A program made the translations under genes and the position numbers. This document shows, one piece after another, positions 1 through 9,606 of a DNA stretch of 64,000 bases (positions within the stretch are counted from its first letter, which is position 1; each line of letters begins with the position of its first letter). Location of the stretch: assembly GCA_023634235.1 (NCBI GenBank), contig JAMKCF010000002.1, positions 6,190,722 to 6,254,721 of the forward strand, read 5' to 3'. The stretch comes from Pisaster brevispinus (taxonomy: Eukaryota; Echinodermata; Asteroidea; Forcipulatida; Asteriidae). Below the pieces are notes generated by a model that saw only the letters and a program-made list of their open reading frames with translations, did no database searches and was not told the origin of the DNA.

Positions 1-288
1 TTTACTGTTGCCTTGTTGGCTTCGATCGTTACCTTTAAGTCATTTTCCCGGAATATTCGGCATATTTCTGTTTTGATTCTTTATATTTTCGGGGGGGGGG
101 GTCTCTTCGAATACTGCCAGACCGTCGTCCCTGTATAGTCCCACTCTATTTCCGTATTTTGGTTTCAGGATCGACAGCATATATGCTACGACCAGCTCGT
201 AGTTTTCCGCGAACCCTAGTGCTTTCAGGAGGAGCTTTTCCGTTATCGATGGGTAGAACTCCACAATGTCGAAATTTATGAAGCTCAA
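1..288 (-). pseudogene. PLE-H reverse transcriptase fragment, internally deleted
   Basis: Minus-strand translation reads SFINFDIVEFYPSIT then LYRDDGLAVF, matching the palm of the PLE-H reverse transcriptase at 6096-8284. After the residues GFAENYE the text jumps straight to ELVVAYML. The stretch holding the TMGSFDGAE motif (RT motif B) is therefore missing, and this copy cannot encode a working polymerase. The frame breaks up near a G-run at about 90-100. It reaches the left window edge, so more of the copy may lie outside. Confidence 0.8.
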
Positions 289-334
289 TTCTTAAGCTCA
301 ATTCTTAGAAGCTTAATTCAGAAATTCGATTCTT

Positions 335-451
335 AGTAGTGGAAATCAATCGCGAAGCGAGAAGAATTGCTTAAAGTCTTGAACTGGGAGACCGCATAGA
401 TAAATTGGCCGAGAGGGAAGTCTTCATTACTTTGAAGGACCACAAGGACAA
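335..451 (+). pseudogene. PLE-H N-terminal fragment, opposite orientation
   Basis: This stretch is nearly identical to 6545-6661, the part of PLE-H encoding REVFITLKDHKD. It lies on the plus strand while the neighbouring fragment at 1-288 is on minus, so the two form a scrambled inverted pair. It ends abruptly at a short piece resembling 5608-5626 and then the tRNA-like 3' half at 484-521. Confidence 0.8.
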
Positions 452-483
452 GTTCTTATTCAGTGTATCTAGGTACCTGGGAA

Positions 484-521
484 GTTAATTCGGAGGCCGT
501 TGGTTCAAGTCCCGCTCCAGT
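484..521 (+). repeat. 3' half of the tRNA-like repeat
   Basis: Matches the anticodon-stem-to-acceptor half of the tRNA-like unit at 13211-13282, including the B-box GGTTCAAGTCC. The following Pol III-like T run and downstream sequence (TTTGTTCAAACC) are also present. The 5' half and A-box are missing, so it is a truncated copy. Confidence 0.75.
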
Positions 522-600
522 AATGTTTTCTTTGTTCAAACCAAAACAATTTAAATACAATTTTCCAGTCAGTTTCCATTGTGGTTTATTACTTGCTATA

Positions 601-1002
601 TACAGTCAGGCCTTGCGCATAAGACGTATCTGCTCCACAGATACCCTATACAAAAGGCGGTCATCGGACCTCAGGAGACACCTTGTTTTTAGAGGTCACA
701 GCGAACGCAGGGTTCAACTTGCCATCAACAAGGTCCTCAGTATACCACGCCATACTCTTTTGACCAACACGGGGTCCAGAAAAGTCCCGACCAATAGAGT
801 TGCCCTGGTCACCACCTACCACCCTAAACTACCCAAACTCTCCTCAATCCTCAATGCAGAATGAATATTCTCCATTCATCTAAGAGGTTGCACTCAGCAA
901 CCCCTGAAAACCCCATGGTTGCATTCTGCCGCCCTAAAAACCTGGGAGACATTCTAGTCAGGGCTTAACTCCCCCCATGTACAGGCCGAACACCACCACT
1001 AA
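601..1002 (+). pseudogene. PLE-A fragment (post-RT region)
   Basis: Corresponds to about 11503-11900 of the intact PLE-A copy, the region between the reverse transcriptase and the GIY-YIG domain (SQALRIRRICSTDTLY and following). It has substitutions and at least one frame change, and stops where the 317 bp tRNA-like array starts. It encodes no complete domain. Confidence 0.85.
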
Positions 1003-1067
1003 GCGGGACTTGAACCAACGACCTCCGGATTAACGTACCGGCGCTCTACCAACTGAGCTATCCAGCC
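1003..1067 (-). repeat. tRNA-like unit, acceptor 3' end missing
   Basis: Carries A-box (TAGCTCAGTTGGTAGAGCG) and B-box sequences on the minus strand, but the 3' acceptor strand is replaced by PLE-A sequence. It is therefore a truncated copy. Confidence 0.7.
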
Positions 1068-1312
1068 CTATGTTGGCGGTCTCCCTATTAGTCAATATCT
1101 TTGTTCGGGGTGCCAGTCAGAAGCCATACAACCGTTAACTGCCGTGTAGCCAGGGATCACACCCACGTTTACGATTCAACCTGGGAAGCGGCAGCCACGG
1201 GATCACCTTAAGGGGATGCGACTTTTTAATATTAAATATCAAGTCATGAACCACAAGGGAAACTGACTGGGAAATTTTATTTAAATAGTTTAGGTTTGAA
1301 CAAAGAATAATT

Positions 1313-1384
1313 GACTGGAGCGGGACTTGAACCAACGACCTCCGGATTAACGTACCGGCGCTCTACCAACTGAGCTACCCAGCC
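1313..1384 (-). tRNA. tRNA-like sequence (anticodon position GTT, unusual C33)
   Basis: A 72 nt minus-strand sequence folds as a cloverleaf. The acceptor is GGCTGGG/TCCAGTC, the D-arm GCTC/GAGC, the anticodon stem CCGG/CCGG and the T-loop TTCAAGT. The anticodon loop reads ACGTTAA, putting GTT (Asn) at 34-36 but with C instead of the near-universal T at 33, and there is one mismatch in the T-stem. Overall it most resembles metazoan tRNA-Lys, which suggests a tRNA-Lys-derived repeat rather than a working tRNA. Confidence 0.55.
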
Positions 1385-1629
1385 CTATGTTGGCGGTCTC
1401 CCTATTAGTCAATATCTTTGTTCGGGGTGCCAGTCAGAAGCCATACAACCGTTAACTGCCGTGTAGCCAGGGATCACACCCACGTTTACGATTCAACCTG
1501 GGAAGCGGCAGCCACGGGATCACCTTAAGGGGATGCGACTTTTTTATATTAAATATCAAGTCATGAACCACAAGGGAAACTGACTGGGAAATTTTATTTA
1601 AATAGTTTGGGTTTGAACAAAGAAAAATT

Positions 1630-1701
1630 GACTGGAGCGGGACTTGAACCAACGACCTCCGGATTAACGTACCGGCGCTCTACCAACTGAGCTACCCAGC
1701 C
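1630..1701 (-). tRNA. tRNA-like sequence, second tandem unit
   Basis: Same 72 nt cloverleaf as at 1313-1384, one 317 bp period away. On the minus strand it is followed within a few bases by TTTTT, a possible Pol III terminator. It shares the odd ACGTTAA anticodon loop. Confidence 0.55.
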
Positions 1702-1775
1702 CTATGCTGGCGGTCTCCCTATTAGTCAATATCTTTGTTCGGGGTGCCAGTCAGAAGCCATACAACCGTTAACTA

Positions 1776-2442
1776 TATATATAAAATTAGTAAGGGAGAT
1801 GGCCTTAGCTTTCGATCCGGACCTTCGTCAGAGGCATAAACAAGAACAAACACGAACATATCCATTTATAGCAAAAAGAGGAGCAAAGGATTAAGGGAGA
1901 GTATCCAGAAAAAGCGGGAAAATATAGCCAATCAGAGTTGTAAATAAACTGGCTAAGACCCAATAAGAGGGAAGAAGTGAGAACAAAGGATGGTCAGTGT
2001 GAAAGGCTGGATCACTGGACCATAAAGGTGGTACCGCATTGTAGGCATTACAATGCGGGAAGCATGAAAGGGTAAGGTTAGAGGGCAAGCCACATAAGAA
2101 AATGCAACTAACAATAGGAGGCAAGATCAAAGTAATTATAGAATAAATAATCAGTGTAAGAGGTTAAAACCAAGCAAGAGGAACCTGCAGAGAGAGCAGG
2201 TTATTAAATCCTCTGCAGAGGGAATAGGTTATAGACAGGTTGTTTTTAAAAACTTTTTGAGAGAGAGAAAAGTGTAGGGAACATGTAAATGACAATAACT
2301 GTATCTATTTTGTACCAATGAAGTAAGCCAGAGAAAAAGCGTAAAAATAGACTAGTGGAGAGAACTTGTTATTTACAGTCATTTATTTTATATCGAAGAA
2401 GAAGAAAAAAAAAAGCAAAGGTGGAAGGAGTGTGATGGGAAT
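1776..2442 (-). other. 3' tail of PLE-A copy A
   Basis: Reverse complement of the tail following the intact ORF (12337-13085), with the same blocks in the same order. It includes two splice-acceptor-like modules (CTCTCTGCAGGTT) and, at 1802-1835, the hammerhead-like motif. In this copy the stem II loop of that motif is deleted. No credible coding sequence is present. Confidence 0.85.
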
Positions 2443-4866
2443 TTATTTAACACCAGTGTTTACGTTGAGTCCAAAGGGTTGGACTGTCTTGAGTTGGTGA
2501 ATCCAGTGTGATTCTCTGAGTTTGCGGTGTGTGTCTTCACCATTGCAAGCCTCAATCACGATGAGTTCAACATCTTTGACGCTGTGATTAAGGCTGTTGA
2601 AGTGGATGGAGACGGGGTACAGTTTCTTGGTTTTTATGGAAGAGACATGGTTCGCAAAGCGAAGGCTGAGTTTGGTCTTAGTCTCTCCCACATACTGTAG
2701 TCCACATCTTTTACAAGATATAACATAGACCACATTGGGTGTGCTACATAGGGAGTCGGTCTTGATATTGTAAGAAGAGCCAGTGCTATGACTCTTCACT
2801 TTAAGTGCAGGTTTGATGTAGAGACAGGTTCTACATTTAGAGCGGGTACACTTGTGACAACCCTGTATCTCTGTTAGTGGTGGTGTTTGGCCTGTACCTG
2901 GGGGGAGTTTGGCCCTGACTAGAATGTCTCCCAGGTTTTTAGGGCGGCGTAAAGCAACCATGGGGTTATCAGGAATTGGTGAGCGCATCCTTTTAGATGA
3001 ATGGAGACTATCCATTCTACCATTGAGGATTGAGGAGAGTTTGGGTAGTTTAGGGTGGTAGGTGGTGACCAGGGCAACTCTATTGGGCGGGACTTTTCTG
3101 GACCCCTTGTTGGCCAAAAGAGTATGGCGTGGTATACTGAGGGCCTTGTTGATGGCAAGTTGAACGCTGCGTTCGCTGTGACCTCTAGAAACAAGGTGTT
3201 TCCTGAGGTCCGATGAGCGCCTTTTGTATAGGGTATCTGTGGAGCAGATACGTCTTATGCGCAAGGCCTGACTGTAAGCTATTGCCTTCTTACAGTGACT
3301 GGGGTGGCAACTGTTAGAGAGAAGGTACGCGTGGGTGTCAGTGGGTTTGCTGTATACATCCGTAGCAATGCCGCTAGGGGATTTACTGATAGTTACATCT
3401 AGAAAGTTAACACTTGTTAGAGAGTATTCAGTAGTGAACTTTATGGTTGGGTGGAATGAGTTTATATGGTCGATAAACTCAACCAAGCTGTCTTGACTAC
3501 CACACCAGATAGAGAAAATATCATCAATAAATCTCCACCAAACTAGTGGGCGGCTGGGGGCAGAGGACAGAAGTTTTTCCTCTAAGTCAGACATGAAAAT
3601 GTTGGCATATGAGGGCGCCATTTTTGTACCCATGGCGGTACCCTGTATCTGTAGAAAATGCCTGTCAGTGAATGAAAAGTTGTTCTTAGTGAGAATATGG
3701 CTGAGTTCCTTGTGTATCTTAGGTAGAATGTAGAAGCGTGCTGTACGGGGTCCTGTGGAAGGAGATAGTTGAACGTATATTTTTCGATACCGTTGGCATT
3801 GTGCATTCTAACCAAGGTGTCACTGATTTGTTTGGAAAATAATTGAGTAGGGTCAGTGTCACATTCAATATAATTATCAGTGTTGCTGAGTTGTCTGAGG
3901 CCCTCAGCTATGTAGTCATGTGTGTTCATGACTACAACTGCGGACCCCTTGTCAGCACGTTTAATTACTATGTCTGGTGATTGGCGGAGCTGTGTTAGAG
4001 CGTGACGTTCATCTTGGGGGAGGTTGTTTGGTGCCAAGGTGTTAGGGACCTTAAGAACCTCGGAGCTGACTGAAATGATGTAGGTATCAAGAGCCACATC
4101 TCGGTTCTTAGGGGGTACCCAACGACTTTTCTCCCTGAAGCGGTTGCGGGTGGGTTGGACGTCCACAGATGACTCGTCATCTGTGGAGGGCTCTAAATGA
4201 AAATATTCATGTAGGCGTAACCTACGGTTGAATTGGGCCATGTCTTGTTGAAAAGACAATTGGTCCGGTTCTCTGGGTGTGGGGCAAAATTTAAGACCCC
4301 TTGAGAGGAGTTTAACCTGTGGGTCGGTTAGAACTTTGTCAGATATGTTAACTACTGTACGTGGTGCAACTAGTGACCTGTCAGTATCAGGAACAATAAT
4401 TGGCCTCTTACTGTGGAAACGCCTATGAATGTATTTATTATGGTTAGCTTGGACATTCATGCGTTTATTGTTCTGTTTGTCAAATAGGGTGGACCGTAGG
4501 TGATTGACGTTAGACAGAATGATATATTGTAAATGTTCAAACTCTTGATTAGAGCATGACTCTTTGAGTTGAGATTCAGTGTCTGTTATCTCAAGTAACT
4601 GGTTATCAATGTATTGTTGACATTGATTTTCTAGCAGTGTAAGCAATTGGAAAGACGTGTTAGTGAGTGTCTTGTTCCATTTCTTAAGAAAGGAGGGATC
4701 AAGGTCCCCAAACGAAGGGCACACTTGATCTGTAGTCCTTTAGGCAGAATACGAGACAAACGATTAAAGCGGTAGTTGTCAAGATGTGACGAGTAACGAA
4801 TGTTTTTTTCTTTAAGCTTACGTAGCTTACGGAAAAAATGCACTTTGTGTCAGTAGGGAGTGCCAT
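2443..4866 (-). pseudogene. PLE-A copy A: broken RT / GIY-YIG
   Basis: Minus-strand copy of the 909-residue PLE-A protein. The GIY-YIG end, the zinc-binding cysteines and the TAMGTKMAPSYAN and FIDDIF motifs are readable from 3633 down to 2443. Relative to the copy at 14018-16285, about 300 bp are deleted at about 3705. That removes the RT motif A region (DVSSLYTNI), so this copy is dead as a polymerase. A run of extra T near 4837 also shifts the frame close to the start codon at 4866. Together with copy B it forms the two arms of a large inverted repeat around PLE-H. Confidence 0.9.
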
Positions 4867-4889
4867 GAGTTTTGTCATAGAAAGCTAGG

Positions 4890-5340
4890 AATATCGAGAG
4901 AGAAGTTGTAATAAAAAATTCCTGTGGAAAGCATGGGTAACAAAAAGGGACAAGTAAATAAACCTGTGGGAAAAAGGGGTTATTTGAAAACCTGCAAAGA
5001 GAAACAGTTATGAAACCTGTGGAAAAAAACGGGTTAATAAGAGACCTGTAGAGAGAACCAGTTAGGAGACCTGTGGAAAAACGGGTTATTTAGAAACCTG
5101 TAAAGAGGGATAGTTAAGAAAACCTGTGGGGAAAAGGGTAATTTCAAAACCTGAAAAGAGAAAGTTATGAAACCTGTGGAAAAAAGGACGGGTTATTTAA
5201 AGACCTGTAGAGAGAACAAGTTAAGAAACCTGTGGGAAAAACGGGTTATTTCAAAACCTGAAAAGAGAACAAGTTAACAAAACCTGTGGAAAAAAGAACG
5301 GGTTATTTAAAGACCTGTAGAGAGGACAAGTTAAGAAACA
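4890..5340 (-). repeat. Splice-acceptor-like tandem array upstream of copy A
   Basis: On the minus strand the unit reads like AACCCGTTTTTCCACAGGT followed by CTTGTTCTCTCTACAGGT, repeated roughly ten times with drift. It is the shorter counterpart of the array at 8484-9555 and has the same orientation relative to its ORF. It ends in a long (TA)n at 5339-5362. Confidence 0.85.
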
Positions 5341-5361
5341 TATATATATATATATATATAT

Positions 5362-5990
5362 ATGTAATAAATTCAGAATATGAGTTAAACAAACTCTGGC
5401 ATATCTCTCTTCTGGACAGACTGTTTCGTACCATAAGGCACTCATCAGCAGAATGACGACAATAGAATACAAGTAGCATCTTACCTTATTTCGAATTATA
5501 AAGCGCGCGCAAGCGTGACGCGTGCTACGTCATTGAAGTTAGTACGCGTTTACGTCACTGAAGTAAGAACACATCTGTCTCGATGCCGGCACTTTGAGAC
5601 GATTTCGCTTTTCTTATTCAGTGTACCTAGGTCTGGCCTACAAATGATTATGTACTTCTCTGCTATACACAAATTACATCTCTTGTTTACGTTAGAGTAT
5701 GGCAGTGCTTTGTGAACAATGTCCCATTTAATTTCATAGTCTTTCCCCTCGTCCTTTAAGTCCCATATATGTTTACTTAGCTCTGTTTGTGCCCTCATGC
5801 TCTCGGATCTGAATGACCTCTTGTGGTTCGCCAGTCTCGCCTTGAAGGTTGTGGACGTCAGCCCGACGTATGCCTCCTTCCTGCCTTCGCTCGTGACGGT
5901 GGCCCGGTACACAATGTTCTTGCTGAGGCACTCCCCGTTCAGCGGGCATTCGGCATTCCGGCGGCAACTGCATGTTCTACCATCATGCTC
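5362..5990 (-). pseudogene. Inverted 3' fragment of PLE-H with GIY-YIG domain
   Basis: Reverse-complement copy of about 7766-8475. The readable minus-strand ORF (about 5990 down to 5550) contains CSCRRNAECPLNGEC, a cysteine-rich knuckle. It then has IVYRATVTSEGRKEAYVGLT, which fits GIY-YIG (VYRA...AYVG), followed by the downstream Arg (FKARLANH). It lacks the 86 bp duplication seen in the plus copy. It lies head-to-head with the PLE-H ORF, giving the element a foldback start. Confidence 0.85.
5410..5453 (-). ncRNA. Hammerhead ribozyme (inverted PLE-H copy)
   Basis: Exact reverse complement of the 44 nt hammerhead at 8381-8424. It has stem I TTCTG/CAGAA, core CTGATGA, stem II GTGCC/GGTAC, GAA, a short stem III ACA/TGT and the cleavage-site C. 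All conserved core positions are intact. Confidence 0.85.
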
Positions 5991-6095
5991 TACAGAGATG
6001 TATCGAGCACTGTGAATTGTGATAGAAGACGATTTCATTGGATACACTAGCTCCTACTTTTATAGTTGAGCACTCTCCTGACGTCGCACTTCAAA

Positions 6096-8284
6096 ATGGA
6101 AAGAGTAAACTTTGAATATTCGACGAAGAATATTCCGGTAGCATCGAGAACAACATACCTCAAGCGCCTGATCGAGAAAACGGAAATGTTCATCAAAAGG
6201 ATTAGATGGAGATCGTTCTTCTTTCTGAATCCGGAGCTGAACAAAGATAACGCGGAAAAGGAGGAAACGTACGGATTTAACTCGCGGAAAACACCACCAG
6301 TCATCCCGGAACTGAAAGAATTCGAAGACAATTTGGTGAGTCTGATTCAAAACGTCGAATTTGAGAAGACCACTAGCCAGTTCCAACGCAAATTGAACGA
6401 AGACATAAATATGATTAGAAATGATGATAAGCTTACCGTCAAGGCTGATAAGACTACAAATTATTATAAGATGGAAAAAGATGACTATGTTAATCTTGTC
6501 AGGGCGAATGTCACCAAAACATACAACAAAACCGAGCAAAAGGAAGTAGTGGAAATCAATCGCGAAGCGAAAAGAATTGCTGAAAGTCTTGAACTGGGAG
6601 ACCGCATAGATAAATTGGCCGAGAGGGAAGTCTTCATTACTTTGAAGGACCACAAGGACAACTTTGATAATAAACCATCATGTCGACTGATCAGCCCAAC
6701 CAAATCAGAGATAGGACATATAAGTAAAGTGATCCTCGACAGAATCGTCGGTTAAGTCATAAGCGCGACGGGATTCAATCTGTGGAAAAGCACGGACGCC
6801 GTACTGGACTGGTATAAGAAAATCCCAAGCAAGCAAGAATCGAGCTTCATAAATTTCGACATTGTGGAGTTCTACCCATCGATAACGGAAAAGCTCCTCC
6901 TGAAAGCACTAGGGTTTGCGGGAAACTACGAGAAAATTAGCAGCAAGGAGAAAGATATCATCATCCACGCGAAACAGACAGTGGTATTCAACAACCAGGT
7001 ACCGTGGAAAAAGCGTAATGCAGACAGCAAATTCGATGTCACGATGGGCAGTTTCGACGGTGCGGAGTCATGCGAGCTGGTCGTAGCGTATATGCTGTCG
7101 ATCCTGAAACCAAAATACGGAAATAGAGTGGGGCTATACAGGGACGACGGTTTGGCAGTATTTAAAGAGACCCCCCAGAAAATAAAAAAAATCAAGAAAG
7201 AAATATGCCGAGTATTCCGGGAAAATGATTTAAAGGTAACGATCGAAGCCAACAAGGCAATAGTAAACTTCCTTGACGTCACATTAGACCTGCGAACGGG
7301 AGGGTACATGCCATATATGAAACCAGGTAATATACCTCTCTATGTACATGTCCAGTCAAACCATCCACCTACCGTCATCAAACAAATACCAGAGGGAATC
7401 AACAAGAGACTCTCTAACATCTCGTCGACCAAGGAGGCATTCGAGCAAGCTGCCCCGGCCTACCAAGAGGCTCTACAAAAAAGCGGGCACAAGTATCAGT
7501 TAACATACACACCGGGCAATAACACAAGGAAAAGGGCTAGAAAAAGGGAGGTGACATGGTACAACCCGCCATACAACAAGAACGTATGTACCAGCATTGG
7601 AAAGAAATTCCTTCAGATAATAGACAAATGCTTCCCCAAGGAACATAAACTTCACAAAGTGCTCAACCGGAACACAGTAAAGGTATCGTACAGCTGCATG
7701 CCGAACATGAAGGCAACGATCCAGTCAATCAACAAACGGAAGGTCAAACAAGAGGACGACGTCGGTGGTAGAACATGCAGTTGCCGCCGGAATGCCGAAT
7801 GCCCGCTGAACGGGGAGTGCCTCAGCAAGAACATTGTGTACCGGGCCACCGTCACGAGCGAAGGCAGGAAGGAGGCATACGTCGGGCTGACGTCCACAAC
7901 CTTCAAGGCGAGACTGGCGAACCACAAGAGGTCATTCAGATCCGAGAGCATGAGGGCACAAACAGAGCTAAGTAAACATATATGGGACTTAAAGGACGAG
8001 GGGAAAGACTATGAAATTAAATGGGACATTGTTCACAAAGCACTGCCATACTCTAACGTAAACATATATGGGACTTAAAGGACGAGGGGAAAGACTATGA
8101 AATTAAATGGGACATTGTTCACAAAGCACTGCCATACTCTAACGTAAACAAGAGATGTAATTTGTGTATAGCAGAGAAGTACATAATCATTTGTAGGCCA
8201 GACCTAGGTACACTGAATAAGAAAAGCGAAATCGTCTCAAAGTGCTGGCATCGAGACAGATGTGTTCTTACTTCAGTGACGTAA
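6096..8284 (+). pseudogene. PLE-H reverse transcriptase / GIY-YIG protein, two lesions
   Basis: Translation from the ATG at 6096 starts MERVNFEYSTKNIPV. It runs through KDHKD...PSCRLISPTKSEIGH (fingers), FDIVEFYPSIT (motif A), VTMGSFDGAESCELV (motif B), YRDDGLAV (motif C) and NFLDVTLDL, then a cysteine knuckle and GIY-YIG (YRATVTS...AYVGLT). This RT type occurs in cnidarian and other invertebrate genomes and differs clearly from PLE-A. Two lesions are visible: an in-frame TAA at 6753-6755, and an 86 bp tandem duplication at 7972-8143 that shifts the last ~75 codons. Otherwise the frame is open, so inactivation looks recent. Placement in the Penelope-like group rests on RT plus C-terminal GIY-YIG plus hammerhead; the exact clade is not known to me. 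Confidence 0.85.
7972..8143 (+). repeat. 86 bp tandem duplication in the PLE-H endonuclease
   Basis: The block GTAAACATATATGGGACTTA to CTCTAAC is present twice with period 86 and no differences seen. 86 is not a multiple of three, so the second copy throws the frame off and creates a stop at 8076-8078. The inverted fragment at 5362-5990 has a single copy, which shows this is a later event. Confidence 0.95.
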
Positions 8285-8380
8285 ACGCGTACTAACTTCA
8301 ATGACGTAGCACGCGTCACGCTTGCGCGCGCTTTATAATTCGAAATAAGGTAAGATGCTACTTGTATTCTATTTTCGTCA

Positions 8381-8424
8381 TTCTGCTGATGAGTGCCTTA
8401 TGGTACGAAACAGTCTGTCCAGAA
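8381..8424 (+). ncRNA. Hammerhead ribozyme of PLE-H
   Basis: Stem I 5' TTCTG (8381-8385) pairs with CAGAA (8420-8424). The core is CTGATGA (8386-8392). Stem II GTGCC (8393-8397) pairs with GGTAC (8402-8406) over loop TTAT. GAA (8407-8409) follows, and stem III ACA (8410-8412) pairs with TGT (8416-8418). Predicted cleavage is after C8419. All invariant core bases of a type I hammerhead are present, and hammerheads are known in Penelope-like elements. It lies about 100 bp after the ORF, near the 3' end of the element. Confidence 0.88.
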
Positions 8425-8483
8425 GAGAGATATGCCAGAGTTTGTTTAACTCATATTCTGAATTTATTACATATATATATATA

Positions 8484-9555
8484 CAGGTTTCTTAACTTTC
8501 TCTCTTTTCAGGTTTCTAAATAAACCATTTTTCCACAGGTTTCATAACTGTTTCTCTTTACAGGTTTTGAAATTACCCTTTTTCCCACAGGTTTTCTTAA
8601 CTATCCCTCTTTACAGGTTTCTAAATAACCCGTTTTTCCACAGGTTTCTTAACTTTTTCTCTCTACAGGTCTTTAAGTAACCCGTCCTTTTTTCCACATG
8701 TTTTGTAACTTTTTCTCTTATCAGGTTTCTAAATAACCCGTTTTTCCACAGGTTTCTTAACTTGTTCTCTCTACAGGTCTTTAAGTAACCCGTTCTTTTT
8801 TCCACAGGTTTCATAACTTTTCCTCTTTTCAGGTTTTGAAATTACCATTTTTCCCACAGGCTTTGTAACTTTTTCTCTTTTCAGGTTTTGAAATAACCCG
8901 TTTTTCCACAGGTTTCTTAACTTTTTCTCTCTACAGGTTTCTAAATAACCCGTTCTTTTTTCCACAGGTTTTGTAACTTTTTCTCTATTCAGGTTTTGAA
9001 ATAACCCGTTTTTCCACAGGCTTTTTTAACTATCCCTCCTTACAGGTTTCTAAATAACCCGTTTTTCCACAGATTTATTAACTTGTCCTCTCTACAGGTC
9101 TTTAAGTAACCCGTTCTTTTTTCCACAGGTTCTGTTAACTTTTTCTCTTTTCAGGTTCCTAAATAACCCGTTTTTCCACAGGTTTCCTAACTTGTTCTCT
9201 CTACAGGTGTTTAAGTAACCCGTTCCTTTTTTCCACAGGTTTTGTATCTTTTCCCTTTTTTTCAGGTTTCTAAATAACCCGTTTTTCCACAGGTTTCTTA
9301 ACTTGTCCTCTCTACAGGTCTTTAAATAACCCGTTCTTTTTTCCACAGGTTTTGTTAACTTGTTCTCTTTTCAGGTTTTGAAATAACCCGTTTTTCCACA
9401 GGTCTCCTAACTTGTTCTCTCTACAGGTCTCTTATTAACCCGTTCTTTTTCCACAGGTTTCATAACTTTTTCTCTTTGCAGGTTTTCAAATAACCCCTTT
9501 TTCCCACAGGTCAATTTACTTGTCCCTTTTTGTTACCCATACTTTCCACAGGAAT
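8484..9555 (+). repeat. Array of ~40 splice-acceptor-like modules upstream of the intact PLE-A ORF
   Basis: About 21 units of ~50 bp, each with two modules. Module one resembles AATAACCCGTTTTTCCACAG/GT and module two TTAACTTGTTCTCTCTACAG/GT. Nearly every module offers a branch-point-like YTAAC or ATAAC, a pyrimidine tract and CAG followed by GT. The array ends about 50 bp before the ATG at 9607 and always points toward the ORF. Open frames that cross it on minus are repeat artefacts. Confidence 0.9.
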
Positions 9556-9606
9556 TTTTTATTACAACTTCTCTCTCGATATTCCTAGCTTTCTATGACA
9601 TAACTC

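Larger units (their letters stand above)
1003..1775 (-). repeat. Tandem ~317 bp repeat, each unit with a tRNA-like sequence
   Basis: The string GCGGGACTTGAACC recurs at 1003, 1320 and 1637, giving a period of 317 bp and about 2.4 units. Each unit holds a tRNA-like sequence on the minus strand followed by about 245 bp of unique spacer. The same unit recurs on plus at 13100-13290 and 19361-19855. The array ends in a short (TA)n next to the PLE-A tail. Confidence 0.9.

Noticed and set aside
8611..9346. Minus-strand open frames with repeated LRNLWKNGLFRNL text
   Set aside because: They are translations of the tandem array in its unused orientation and have no start context or domain.
8484..9555. 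CRISPR-like array (short repeats at regular spacing)
   Set aside because: There are no unique spacers; both alternating modules are themselves repeats and drift like a minisatellite. The context is a eukaryotic retroelement and there are no cas genes.
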